A DNA stretch of 64,000 nt, taken from Prostheceraeus crozeri. Taxonomy: Eukaryota > Platyhelminthes > Polycladida > Euryleptidae. Each line of letters starts with the position of its first letter. Position 1 is the stretch's first letter. Shown in pieces: positions 24,310 to 35,288 of the stretch. Location of the stretch: contig CAJQUW010004793.1 of the NCBI GenBank assembly GCA_907163375.1, forward strand, positions 62,001 through 126,000, written 5' to 3'. The translations under genes were made by a program, and so were the position numbers. Under the pieces are notes generated by a model that was given only the letters and a program-made list of their open reading frames with translations, did not search any database and was not told the DNA's origin.

Positions 24310-25600
24310 TTCACTATCACAATTCAGTTCTTGTAATGATCAATACATATGAATAAGTAATTCGTCACAATGTGATTGTCGATGCTTGGTCAGCAGCAAG
24401 GAATCAAATTCCATGAAGAACATGAAGTCATGCCATGTAACTCGATTGCGATCACTCAATAAGTAATAATTTACATGGCAACGTTGCACGGCAAAATGTT
24501 CAAAATCCAAGAAATGAGAATACACAATTTCATATTTAATATTATGAAACTTGAAGAACCCTTCATTCACACAAAAGGCTCCAATGCGATTTGATTAAAA
24601 ATAGCTGTAAGTTTGAGTAGCAGTAATATCTAGTAAGTTTGAATAGCAGGTAAGATAAAAATATTGTTACTGGGATACTGGGAACATGATGTTAAATGGA
24701 ACCTCGAGCAGCGGTACTTTCTCTTTCAGATTTCCTCGATGGCCTTTGACAACTAAATGTGCTTGATATTACTTTCTATCATTGCTTTAGCCTATTCCGA
24801 TTGACGACATAATACATCATAAGCAGGGTTGAGCAAAAATCTTGTACAGGAAAAAAGTTATGAAAGAGACATTTTCACATGCCACTATATTGTGGAAATG
24901 ACAGTCAAAAGAGCATATAGTTAGGTTCAATTTTCTAGTACTAAGCTTGCAAGTTTCTGTGCAACAATTTGATAATCATTTTTCAAACGGGAGTCTGAAT
25001 AGAAGCAGCTCGTGAGCATAAGATAGATGACGTGACTCAACCGAATGAAGTGAGCAGAAAGCAAATATGAATGTTTGAATATATGAAGCATTTATATGAC
25101 AAGCTTTAGTCTTATATTCTGCATTTACGCGTTGCAAAACATTTTTTTGCGTTTTGCCATATATAGAAAAGTGATATACTCTTACATAATGCACTTTTAT
25201 TGGAAGCTGAATGTAACAAGTACGACAATTTTACCTGTTTTCAACTAGCTTGACTTTTTATTAACGTACGGCGGGTCTTCAAATTTTGGGGTTGGTCGGT
25301 TTCGGTTCGGCTTTTAGAAAAACCAATGTTTCGGTTCGAGATAGAACTACATATGCAAGAGAGTAATTTCTTTATAAATAAAGGGGAAAGAACAATTGTC
25401 AGTACCATTGGCACTCCGGCATACGGTTTAGCTAAGTATTTGGACGAAATAATTAAAAAGCAAATTAACACGAAGTATATGTTTATTTCAACTAATTAAT
25501 TTATTCAAGAAATTGAGGCTGAGAGAAGCAAATTTGACTCAATTAATTATTTGTGTAGTTTTGACGTCTAGTCATTATTCACAAGCGCACCTGTAAAAGA
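24310..25600. other. No gene recognised
   Basis: AT-rich. A 17-nt direct repeat (GTAAGTTTGARTAGCAG-like) occurs twice near 24606-24648. A GGTCGGTTTCGG-rich patch lies at 25290-25345, and a similar patch recurs at 35172-35216. They may be subterminal arrays of a DNA transposon, but no paired ends were identified. Confidence 0.35.
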
Positions 25601-26244
25601 AGTAGTTAATTTAGAGATTTTGTTTGCAGTGAAAATAACAATAGCAAGCCCCAATATGACAACATCATTTTTAAAAAGTTATTAGGTTTTTCGGTCAATG
25701 GGTGTCTGTCTTTTAATGGTAATGTATATCGCCAAATCGATGGCGCCAGCATGGGCTCACCATTGGGTCCTACGTTAGCGAATTTATTTCTATCCAGCGT
25801 TGGGCAAAGTTGGATGAGTGGAGCATTTGCACCTAAGTTTTGTAGATGGTATGTCGATGACATGCTAGCTGTCTTTGAAAATATTGAGAATATAGATAAA
25901 TTCCATTCTTTTTGAATTCACGACACCTCAATTTAAAGTTTACAGTAGAGAAGATTGAAAATATAATTTCATGTTTGGATGTTGAAATTGACAAAAGTAA
26001 TGTCCTATCCACATCAATTTTTAGGAAAAGTGCTATACAGGTCTACTAATAAATTATAATGCTACCTGCTCTATCCAATGAAAACGTACCATTGTGATAG
26101 GAATGTTGCATAGAGCGTATAATATATGCTCAAGCTGTGAACTGTTTGACATAGAGATAAAAAATATTGCAGAAATTCTAGTAAGCAATTGAAGCTGGGA
26201 CATTCCCGTAACGACGTCTAAATGTTTCATAATTTTAATAAACT

Positions 26245-26890
26245 TATAGTTAATAAGACTTAAGGTTTGTCCTTAAGAGGACAGGTGGTGCGTTCCCACC
26301 GGCAGACATTAAACGTTCAAAGCGTGTCAAACTTTTGACTATCCTAGGACTACATTTTGGAGCCATACTTGACGAGATCGGTGTGGAGGACCTTCCCACT
26401 AGTCCATTTTTCAATCAGCGCTTCTAAAGCGGGGCTGGACCTTACCCCTAATGGTCCTTTGACTTGTGATCCTCGACAAATGCATGCATGCATGAAGGTC
26501 TTTAAGCACAAAGACTTGACGGATCTGATTGCGTGCCGGGCGGACCTTCCCGGGGGTCCATAACATAGCGCTATACGGGCTGGACTTCACCCTTAAGTGT
26601 ACGAGATCGTACAAGGCCGCTTAACAAGTGATCTCCTTGGTCAAAGTTTCAGGCTCGATTGATTAGGAACTTATATATAAATAGACACTTAGTAATCACC
26701 ATGTCAACCCTATGGAGACCAGTAACGGACACAGTCCATTCATCACACTAAGGCAGTAAGCGATAAAAAAACAACGTTAAAACAAATAAAACAATAGCCA
26801 GTCGTCAGCAGGTACCCGCCTGGTCGCGTTTCGGCCCCTCTACCTGAACGCTCAAGCCCAGGCGGGCGGGGCCCCGCATAAACTTATATG
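26245..26890. other. GC-rich hairpin-dense block inside a PLE
   Basis: This block is clearly richer in G+C than its surroundings. A GGACCTT-type word, followed by a complementary GGTCC or AGTCC, occurs at 26388, 26437 and 26542. Other small palindromes are GTACGA/TCGTAC (26598-26611), ATAGCGCTAT and a tandem ATGC run. GGCGGGGCCCCGC lies near 26870. No protein frame or known RNA gene was recognised. Confidence 0.5.
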
Positions 26891-27259
26891 GGGCTGGCAT
26901 TCTAAAATCAATACAGTAATGATATGTGTAATAATAAGTAATACTGATAGTAATAGTAAAAACAAAAACAGAACAACCGCAAAAGACGGATACAACCAAA
27001 ACAAACTAAAATATATGTGTGAAATACTGAAATGGTATAACCAATAAAAAAAATTAAAAATTAAATGCTAAGAAGACAAACAAACAGTGTTAGTTTTATT
27101 GTTTAAAATGCGCACTGCGATGTCAGCTGCCTGGCTGAGAAATATCCAAACTTGACTAGAAAATTGTTATGACCGGTTAGGATTTTCTCAGTACATGCCT
27201 TCATTTTAGACTTACAATATCCTCTGCCGCTCATCACAAAAAGTGTCATATTAATTCGT

Positions 27260-27330
27260 CAACTTAATTAAGTTGAATTTTGTAAAGTAATTTAGTTAAG
27301 TTGACTTAATTAATATTAATTAAGTCAACT
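27260..27330. repeat. Two adjacent perfect palindromes
   Basis: CAACTTAATTAAGTTG (27260-27275) is a perfect 16-bp palindrome. A perfect 32-bp palindrome occupies 27299-27330, centred on AATATT, and shares the AAGTTGA/TCAACTT words with the first. Together they make a small cruciform-prone AT-rich site at the right edge of the insertion in the PLE remnant. Confidence 0.8.
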
Positions 27331-28468
27331 CATTAATTGACTTCATCAACTCGTTAATAAAACGGTTCATGGAAATAAAATATAGTTCGGATAAAAAAGC
27401 AACGAAGAAAGATGAATGGGTGGATAACAAGTTTTTGATACTTCCATTTGTAAGTAAAACATCCATAAATTTCCGACGCAAACTTGTTAAAGTATTTAGG
27501 AAATTGGACCATGATGTTGAAATAATATTCAACACTTGTAAAACAGAACAGTACTTTAGTCTAAAAGATAAGACAGATAAGCTGATGCTATCATGCGTTT
27601 TGTGTGATTTTGAATGTCGGGTTGATCCTGATACCCAATACTTGGGACAAACGAAACCTAGATTACATCAAAGAATAAAAGAACATGTAAGAGGTAACTC
27701 AGCCATAAATAGCGGTTAGTAGCCATCTGAACATTTGTCCAAACTGTAGTGATGACATTTATAGTTGTTTTTCTGTTAAATGCACAAGACGTAGTGAATT
27801 TGAAACTCGTACAGTAGAAACTTTGTTAATAAATGATAAAAATCCTATATTGAATCAAACCCAACAACCAGTCTTAATCGTAAATGGCGAAGTGAGTGCG
27901 AAGGTTCTCAGATTTTCTTGAAATTCACATATTTTCATCATTTGGGTCTATCTAGATAAAAATCCAAATTATTTCGGAAAAATTCCATCGGGAAGGTCAT
28001 GACTTATTCGAATTTTTCTATTTTCAGAGAATTTATGAAAAATCTTATGCATTTTTGACGGCCTACATCACCAATCCCGCAGTAAAGTTGAGAAAAATTC
28101 TTCTTGGACTGCTTAATTGATACATAACCATAGATGTTCCAAGCGGAATTCACAACTTTTTCGCTTCTAGAAAATTTCTGTGGGCTCTCAAAAAAAGGTA
28201 AAAGTTTCAGAAAGTTTTTGAAAAAATCGAGTTTTCAAACATTTCTTAAAAAATTCAAAAGTAATTTTGTTATCCCTTCTTCCGCAGGCAACTACAAATA
28301 CATCCAAATGAATTTAAAAAATATTTAGAAAATCACCAGGGATAGGAAAAGTGGTTTTTGAATCTCAAATTATATGAACAATATTCAATTTTTGACATCT
28401 TTGACTCAGTCCTGACAATTTCTCGCAGCAGCTACGTCAATTCAATTCAGTTTTTGCGCTTCACATTA

Positions 28469-30532
28469 TCTATCTGAAACTGTAATTAGAAGTAACTTTT
28501 TCCACCCAGAAAAATGATTTTTTGGAATTTGAAAATTAGTTTATTGGTAAAATTAGTTTGTTTTTTTGTGCTGCTACAATTAAATTTATGAGTAGCATGT
28601 GCTTTGTATCTAACAGATTGTTAAATTCAATGAAAGGATATACTCGATGACTAGAGGAAATAACTTCACTTATTATTGTGACTCATATTTTTAAAGCAAA
28701 ACATTTGAACTTAGTTCACTCTAGTATCTAAATCTAGGAAAATCTTTTTCAGGATTAGCATGGCCTGTAAAATCCTCTGGAGTTCACTATTGTTGGTTCT
28801 TCAAATTCAACTCTTCACGATGTTCTCCCTTGGATATCTTTGAATATCGGGAGATATTGTCCTGCTCTGCCTAGCGTACTGACTTCCGCCCAATTGTATT
28901 TCATCGAAATTATTTGTGCAGGATATTGATCGCCTAAGTAATCGACAGAGACCCAATCATCTGTCGAGCAATCTTCTTCTTTACTGAAAATGAATGAGAA
29001 GTAAGTAAGTAAAGATCGGTTTTATGTCTAATTTGGCTTACAAAAAGCTTACTGTTCTTTTATCTTAGAAAGGTCGAGATTAAAATGATCTCCCTCTTCA
29101 TTTTGTATATCATGGCTTAATCTGGCACAATCTGCCGTCGACGAATTTTTCTAGCATTCATGATGGACAGGTGTTATATTGTGAGGTGAGGAGAAGGTGG
29201 ATTATAGACACTTGCGAGGAACAGTTTTCTTGGTGCTTGTTTCTTCGAAGTAGGCGTTCAATGTCTTGAGCACTTCAGCCGATTCGATTTCTGATCTCAA
29301 CGTATATTTCCAATAGGACTAAGTTTCCAATACATGTAGTTATAAGCTATTTTTCACCCGAACTGTTGAGTCCTTTTTTGGACGAAGTGCATCATCATCA
29401 GTATCCAAATAGTTTTGTGCTTATTTCAAGTCATAGGACATTTACTACTAATCAGTTATAGCGATTGAAAAAATGATGGCCTCTTTCATGTATTTATGCA
29501 GTATGTGCGGAACATGGGCCGTACATGTACATAAATATTTATAAATTTTCAAGTTTGATGCTTGAATTTGAGTCACGGGAGCTTCGATGCCGTGTGTGTC
29601 AAGGATTCCCTGACAATTTTGGATGGCCCGTTATGAGCGGAAATTGCGAGAGACTAGTACATTATAGCAAAAAATTCTCATTTATTCATCAAAATCGAAG
29701 CTCATAAGTACTCGTCGAGAAGACTAATTCAGGGGGATACAAGAAGTCACTGATGCTGATACATACCTGCTCTCAGCAAAGGCATGACATAACTGCGGTA
29801 CAATTTTATCAAGCTGTAATTGTGGAAAGACTTAATAGAAACTTGTGCCAGAAGACATACGTACAGCGTGATTACTTACCGGTATATGAGTAGAAGTTGT
29901 GTAAATGTTTACCTATTATCATATGAGCTTCTAATTATGATCGTTTTTATCAATGAATAATTGCCACGACTCTAATATTGTCCGCGAACTTCTTGCCCAA
30001 GTATTTTCTGGCGGTAGATACTTATAATCTGTTTGCCGGCTTCACGTGTTGATGAAAGCAGGAAGTCTTTCCCTATTCAATTCCTAGGTCTGTGTCTGTG
30101 TTTCATTCATCTTGTCTGTAATAGCTTATTATGCTGTAATAGATTTAATAGATAATAGATGCTGTAGATAATTAAGCAATTCGGTCAGAGGCTACCTTTT
30201 GCCTCTCAATAAATTTAGAATTTGATTGCCTTTCAAATAATAAAGGGAAAATATGAAACGTGTTTCAACATTTAACTGTTTAGAGATACAATCAAAACTC
30301 TTTAATTAAGACAGTGAATCAGTTAAGACCTTAGAGGCCCTAATTAACGAGTTGTAATTATACGTTGTCTTTGAGAAAACAAATTGAGAGAATTACAAAG
30401 CACATACTACTTATAAATTTAATTGTAGTACCACAAGAACAAACTAATTTTACCAACAAACTAATTTTCAAATTCCAAAAAATCATATTTCTGGGTGGAA
30501 AAAGTTACTTCTGATTGCAGTTTCAGATAGAT
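28469..30532. mobile_element. Inner inverted-repeat element, ~140-bp arms
   Basis: The arms at 28469-28609 and 30394-30532 are inverted relatives, about 90% alike by eye, starting ATCTATCTGAAACTG. The 1.8-kb interior has no coding frame of note. This is a non-autonomous DNA-transposon-like unit nested just inside the left arm of the larger composite. No target duplication is evident. Confidence 0.6.
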
Positions 30533-30534
30533 GA

Positions 30535-33500
30535 ACATCTATGAATCTGTCCACCTGTGCGGTCGTATCTGGCTTTCTCTCGCATTGCGGTTCTCTCTAT
30601 TTTATTTGCTCTCGATTACTACGCGCACTGAACATCATACCAGTGGAAATTCATACCATCGTGTTCCTTGTGATCTGCACTATCTTCAGGTACCCAAATT
30701 TTCATCGTGGGACTTTCCATTCAAGAGTAAATCAGGAAATTCCGTCCTCATTTTCTTTTTGTGCATCTGCGCATGTGCTAATCGTGAACACTTCTCCACG
30801 GTCTTATACATCATGTCGAACAACAGGCAACTACGATCTGGGTCACGTGACACTACCGCTGAAAGTGATGACCTCAAGACTTTCAACATGCAGGTAGAAG
30901 CTCGTTCAACGTTAAAGCTGGACGAAGTTATTAATCGTATTTCCAATCTCGAGCTCCAATACTATGATATCAAACTTGAGCAAACCCGACAGGAAACCCA
31001 TATCTATGCACTCCTACCAATTATTGCAAAACAACAGAGTTTTATTGAGAGAACCGATATATCCAACAGACAGTGCAATTTAAATTCACCATTGCTTGAT
31101 CGAAATCAAAAATAAGATCTCTCCCTTTTTATGTCACGAGGTTTTATTGTAAATAAAATAAAGTGACGCGACGCGTTTCGTCTTAAAGACTGTCTCAAGG
31201 GTACACTGACACGCCTACATGATGCAGGTTATATACTCAGGTCTTGGATTTGATATCTCCTCACACTAGCTCATGACGTCTATTCATTAAATTTGGCATT
31301 TTCGACGCAATCCAGCGAGATTCAGCCGTCTTAGTAGATATCGCCGATTTCTGTTTATCCAAAATACTGCAGTTGAAATAATTAATGTCCATCATTTCAG
31401 CGGTATGGTGTTTTAGATGATGATCACTCAGGGCACTTTTCTTGTCTCTATTTCTGACACTACGTTCGTGTTCATTATACCGTGATCGAAAAGGTCGACT
31501 ACGTAAAAAACCTATACCCTAGTATCCCGATAGATGAAGGGTTAAACGCTATAGAAGAATTTGCTTATTCCCACTGGGATCAAATAGAAAATTATGGATT
31601 TACTGTGTGTGATTTAGTTGATATGCTGAAATTCATATCATATAATTATGAGATATCGTATAACAATAAAATTTACTTGCAAGTAAAGGGCTGCCCCATG
31701 GGCACACATTTTTCACCACCTTTTGCGATAATTTTTATGAATTATATAGAAGCAAAAGCAATAAAAATTTTAGAAAATAAGTATAAAATTCAACCGAAAA
31801 TCTTTAAAAGACACATTGATGACATCATCTTGGGTCCGCTCCTCCGAGATAATGAAGCCATCTTTTCGAAAATTCTTAATACATTTAATTCAATTAACAA
31901 GAATATTCAATTTACCATTGAAGTACCAAAAGATAGCGGTCTGAACTTTTTAGACATGACTATTGATATTGAAAATAATCAAATACAGTATAAATGGTAT
32001 ATCAAGCCCAACCATTCCGGCATTTGCCTTAGGAAAGATAGTTGGCTCCCACACCATATTAAAGACAATTTTGTTAGTAATAGTCGTAGATATGTTTCTG
32101 AACGCTGTTCAAATCCGAATGAAGAAGTTGCTGCTTTAGATATTATGAATAAAAGACTATCGGAAAATGGCTTTAAACCATATCAAAATAACAGAAAAAT
32201 AAAACCATTGGATAAGCCTCCTAATTGGATAAACTTATCTTTAGACTTTGTCAGCGATAGCTGTAATAGAAAAATGAATAAACTTAAACGTAAATATGGT
32301 CTGCCCATGAGAATTACAGCCAGACCAGGCAAGAGACTACAGAACACAATAAAATCTAGAATAGATAATAAAGACTTTTGTCAATGTGACATTTGTAAAC
32401 AGATCGGTCCTAAATATAACTGTAGCGACAAATATTTAGTTTACGAATTTTCGTGTAAAATCTGTCAAATAAAGTACATTGGTAAAAGTAGTCGACCTTT
32501 TCGATCACGGTATAATGAACACGAACGTAGTGTCAGAAATAGAGACAAGAAAAGTGCCCTGAGTGATCATCATCTAAAACACCATACCGCTGAAATGATG
32601 GACATTAATTATTTCAACTGCAGTATTTTGGATAAACAGAAATCGGCGATATCTACTAAGATTGCGTCGAAAATGCCAAATTTAATGAATAGACGTCATG
32701 AGCTAGTGTGAGGAGATATCAAATCCAAGACCTGAGTATATAACCTGCATCATGTAGGCGTGTCAGTGTACCCTTGAGACAGTCTTTAAGACGAAACGCG
32801 TCGCGTCACTTTATTTTATTTACAATAAAACCTCGTGACATAAAAAGGGAGAGATCTTATTTTTGATTTCGATCAAGCAATATTGAATTTAAAAAACCTC
32901 CCGTTCAGTCAGCTAATGAAGTGCAATTTAATTGTATCGGGAGTTCCTGATGATGATATTGAGATATGTGACTGTACTTTTCATGATGATTCATGCAAGA
33001 TTTCTCGTGTTTGTGAAGAGATTTTTGATGATTTAGGCGATGATGATGTCGAGACATGTTTCCGCATTGGTCGCAAACGAAGCGGATATACGCGCCCTAT
33101 TAAAGAGAAATTTAATTGTAAGACTTCACGCAATCGTGTCCTATATAACCAAAAAGTTGCCCGGAATAGTCCTTCGATCTCTTGGGGAAAGAAAATCTTG
33201 TTAATCGTGATCTTCCGCCCCTTACGGGGGCTGAGGAGCATCGTTGAAGGCAACGAGTGAAATCCGAGAAGCAGAATGCTCTTCCAGATGACAAAATATA
33301 CAGTACATCCGGAGCGGCAAATTATTCAAGAATTCAAGTGTAATAGATCAAGTTGATATTTGCTCAGGGTTGTTTTGACGCATGGCTTGCACTAACATTT
33401 CCTCGGTTTCGTTTGACTTCATGACTCATTCATATGCCCTATTTGTTCGCCAATATTGCACTGAGTTTCTATCCATTACGCCAAGCCTTTTCCTGGTGGA

Positions 33501-34057
33501 TCAGCCTGTACTTGTACCTAAAAGTTTCCATAAATTGGACCGACTTTTATTGCTTTTATTTCAATGCACGATCCTTTCGTAATAAACTCTCGGATTGGAT
33601 GGTTATATTGGATACCCAATGGTACGATATGATTTTCATTACTGAAACATGGCTAGATCAAAGCTTCCCGGATAACTTCATTGTGGGTGCGAGTGGTTAT
33701 ACTATCTACAGAAAAGACAGAATAGAATTGGGTGGTGGCTCTGCTATTCTCGTCAGAAGTATTTTGCAATGTACTCCAGTTCCCCATACTCAATCAATTT
33801 TCTTCGTTGGAAGTTATTGGTGTCGATGTTTTACCAACAAAAGCAATCAATCATCGCTTCTTTTGAATTTATTTTCCTCCCCACATGACATACAATGAAA
33901 ACGGTGTCAACTATTTGTGTTAGTTCCTTGAGCTTGGATGCTGCTCATCTTGCGATGTTTCTTTCATTGGAGACTTTAACTTACCTAGCATTAATTGGTG
34001 GATCCTTACGTCGAGTGGTAGCATTATTCGATTCATTCGACTTATTCGTGGTAGTAC
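30535..34057 (+). mobile_element. LINE-C: ORF1 and endonuclease only, split by PLE-D
   Basis: ORF1 starts at the ATG of 30813 (MSNNRQLRSGSRD) with a coiled-coil segment, is cut at 31084, and resumes after 32886. There it reads CNLIVSGVPDDD, FRIGRKRSGYTRPI and, after a frameshift, NRDLPPLTGAEE. The endonuclease follows at about 33530-34050: FNARSFRNKLSDW, FITETWLDQS, KDRIELGGGSAI and, in another frame, IGDFNLPSINWW. The RT half is absent; the sequence passes directly into the right arm of the composite at about 34058. Loss of the 3' half is unusual for a LINE, because insertion normally truncates the 5' end, so a later deletion or rearrangement is likely. Confidence 0.82.
31085..32885 (+). mobile_element. 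PLE-D: Penelope-like element with inverted arms, 8-bp TSD
   Basis: A retroelement of the Penelope type inserted in LINE-C ORF1, flanked by AATTTAAA at 31077-31084 and 32886-32893. A 5'-truncated RT runs from about 31500 to 32250: DIKxLYPSIPI-like KNLYPSIPIDEGL, KGCPMGTHFSPPFAI, the catalytic RHIDDIILG and LNFLDMTID. A linker follows, then a GIY-YIG endonuclease (LVYEFSCKICQIKYIGKSS, RSRYNEHERS). The left end (about 31091-31503) is an inverted copy of the right end (about 32488-32883); the arms match almost perfectly except for a block of about 18 bp present only on the left. Inverted or tandem terminal copies and 5' truncation are normal for PLEs. It is the best-preserved PLE here and fairly young. 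Confidence 0.9.
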
Positions 34058-34532
34058 TAGATTCAAAAACCATTTTTCCTATCCCTGGTGATTTTCTAAA
34101 TATTTTTTAAATTCATTTGGATGTATTTGTAGTTGCCTGCGGAAGAAGGGATAACAAAATTACTTTTGAATTTTTTAAGAAATGTTTGAAAACTCGATTT
34201 TTTCAAAAACTTTCTGAAACTTTTACCTTTTTTTGAGAGCCCACAGAAATTTTCTAGAAGCGAAAAAGTTGTGAATTCCGCTTGGAACATCTATGGTTAT
34301 GTATCAATTAAGCAGTCCAAGAAGAATTTTTCTCAACTTTACTGCGGGATTGGTGATGTAGGCCGTCAAAGATGCATATGATTTTTCATAAATTCTCTGA
34401 AAATAGAAAAATTCGAATAAGTCATGACCTTCCCGATGGAATTTTTCCGAGATAATTTGGATTTTTATCTAGATAGACCCAAATGATGAAAATATGTGAA
34501 TTTCAAGAAAATCTGAGAACCTTCGCCACTGG

Positions 34533-35288
34533 TCATTTGACGTTTTGGTGTGGAAATGACCCATTTAATCTCTTTTCTTAAAAGTATTCGAATAATTGCT
34601 ACATAATTGCTACATAATAGCAGCATACATAGTAAAACCGCCTCTTGGTACAACTGATAACTGTGCTGAATGTCGTTGATGCATAAAAGCACCATACTTT
34701 CGCATGTGCTTGCTGAGAAGGCTGAACGGCACTTAAAGGATTAGTTAGGCTTATGTCGATCAGCTACTCGCAAACATCATTTTGTCGCAGTCAACTTTCC
34801 TCATGCTTTGATACAGACTTAAGTAGGTAAACTGAGATTTTGTAAAAGGGGTCCACCCTTAGTCTCAGAGGATGTGAAAAAGTTCAGGTCTTTGCAAACC
34901 ACATAGGGCACAAAATGAAGCACCGAGCATCCGTTAGGACTAGGTGAACTAAGTCTTATTCACTTAAAACAAGGAATTTTAGTGACAGTCAAAGAGGTAC
35001 ATAAACATTAATCTAATTAATCTAGTGCAGTAGAATATGTAATTTATTATGAGAGATATTATAATTGTATATAATATAATTATATATTTGTAATTTATCA
35101 TAAGCTGTGGAAAATCGAACAAAATAACTGACGATGCAAGAAAACCGAAACCGTCTCGGTCTTTTGATTTTTTGGTCGGTTTCGGTCTTTTTAATAAACT
35201 GTTGTTTCAGGTTGGCTTTCTTTTGAGAAACATTTTGAGATACAGAGAATTTCAGTCAGCACAAAGTTCTTGTCAATTGACTTGACGC
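34533..35288. other. No gene recognised
   Basis: AT-rich spacer. It contains a GGTCGGTTTCGGT-type patch (about 35140-35216) resembling the one at 25.3 kb in direct orientation. Confidence 0.35.

Larger units (their letters stand above)
25610..27900 (+). mobile_element. Penelope-like element remnant, interrupted
   Basis: Left part (25610-26000): PLE reverse transcriptase with YRQIDGASMGSPLGPTLANL and the catalytic FCRWYVDDMLAVF. Right part (27369-27880): the linker (LPFVSKTSINFRRKL, FSLKDKTDKLMLSCVLC) and GIY-YIG endonuclease with YLGQTKPRLHQRIKEHVRG and a final ILNQTQQP. Between them lie about 1.3 kb of unrelated GC-rich and then palindromic sequence, apparently an insertion. The right end runs straight into the inverted repeat that begins near 27908. 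The RT catalytic pair and several endonuclease residues are readable, but the copy is broken and looks old. Confidence 0.8.
27908..34532. mobile_element. 6.6-kb composite bounded by ~460-bp inverted repeats
   Basis: The left arm (27908-28366) and the right arm (34058-34532) are near-identical inverted copies; a 64-codon open stretch is repeated exactly on opposite strands. Both outer ends begin GCGAAGGTTCTCAG. The inside holds a second inverted-repeat element, LINE-C and PLE-D. No transposase is seen and no clean target duplication was found. It could be a foldback transposon loaded with retroelements, or two inverted copies of a repeat that trapped a LINE. Confidence 0.7.

Noticed and set aside
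28134-28328. 64-codon frame present on opposite strands at 28.1 and 34.1 kb
   Set aside because: The repetition is due to the inverted arms. The protein is low-complexity, rich in Phe and Lys, and has no support.
25293-35216. GGTCGGTTTCGG patches as ends of a 10-kb hAT element
   Set aside because: The two patches match in direct, not inverted, orientation, and no target duplication was seen.
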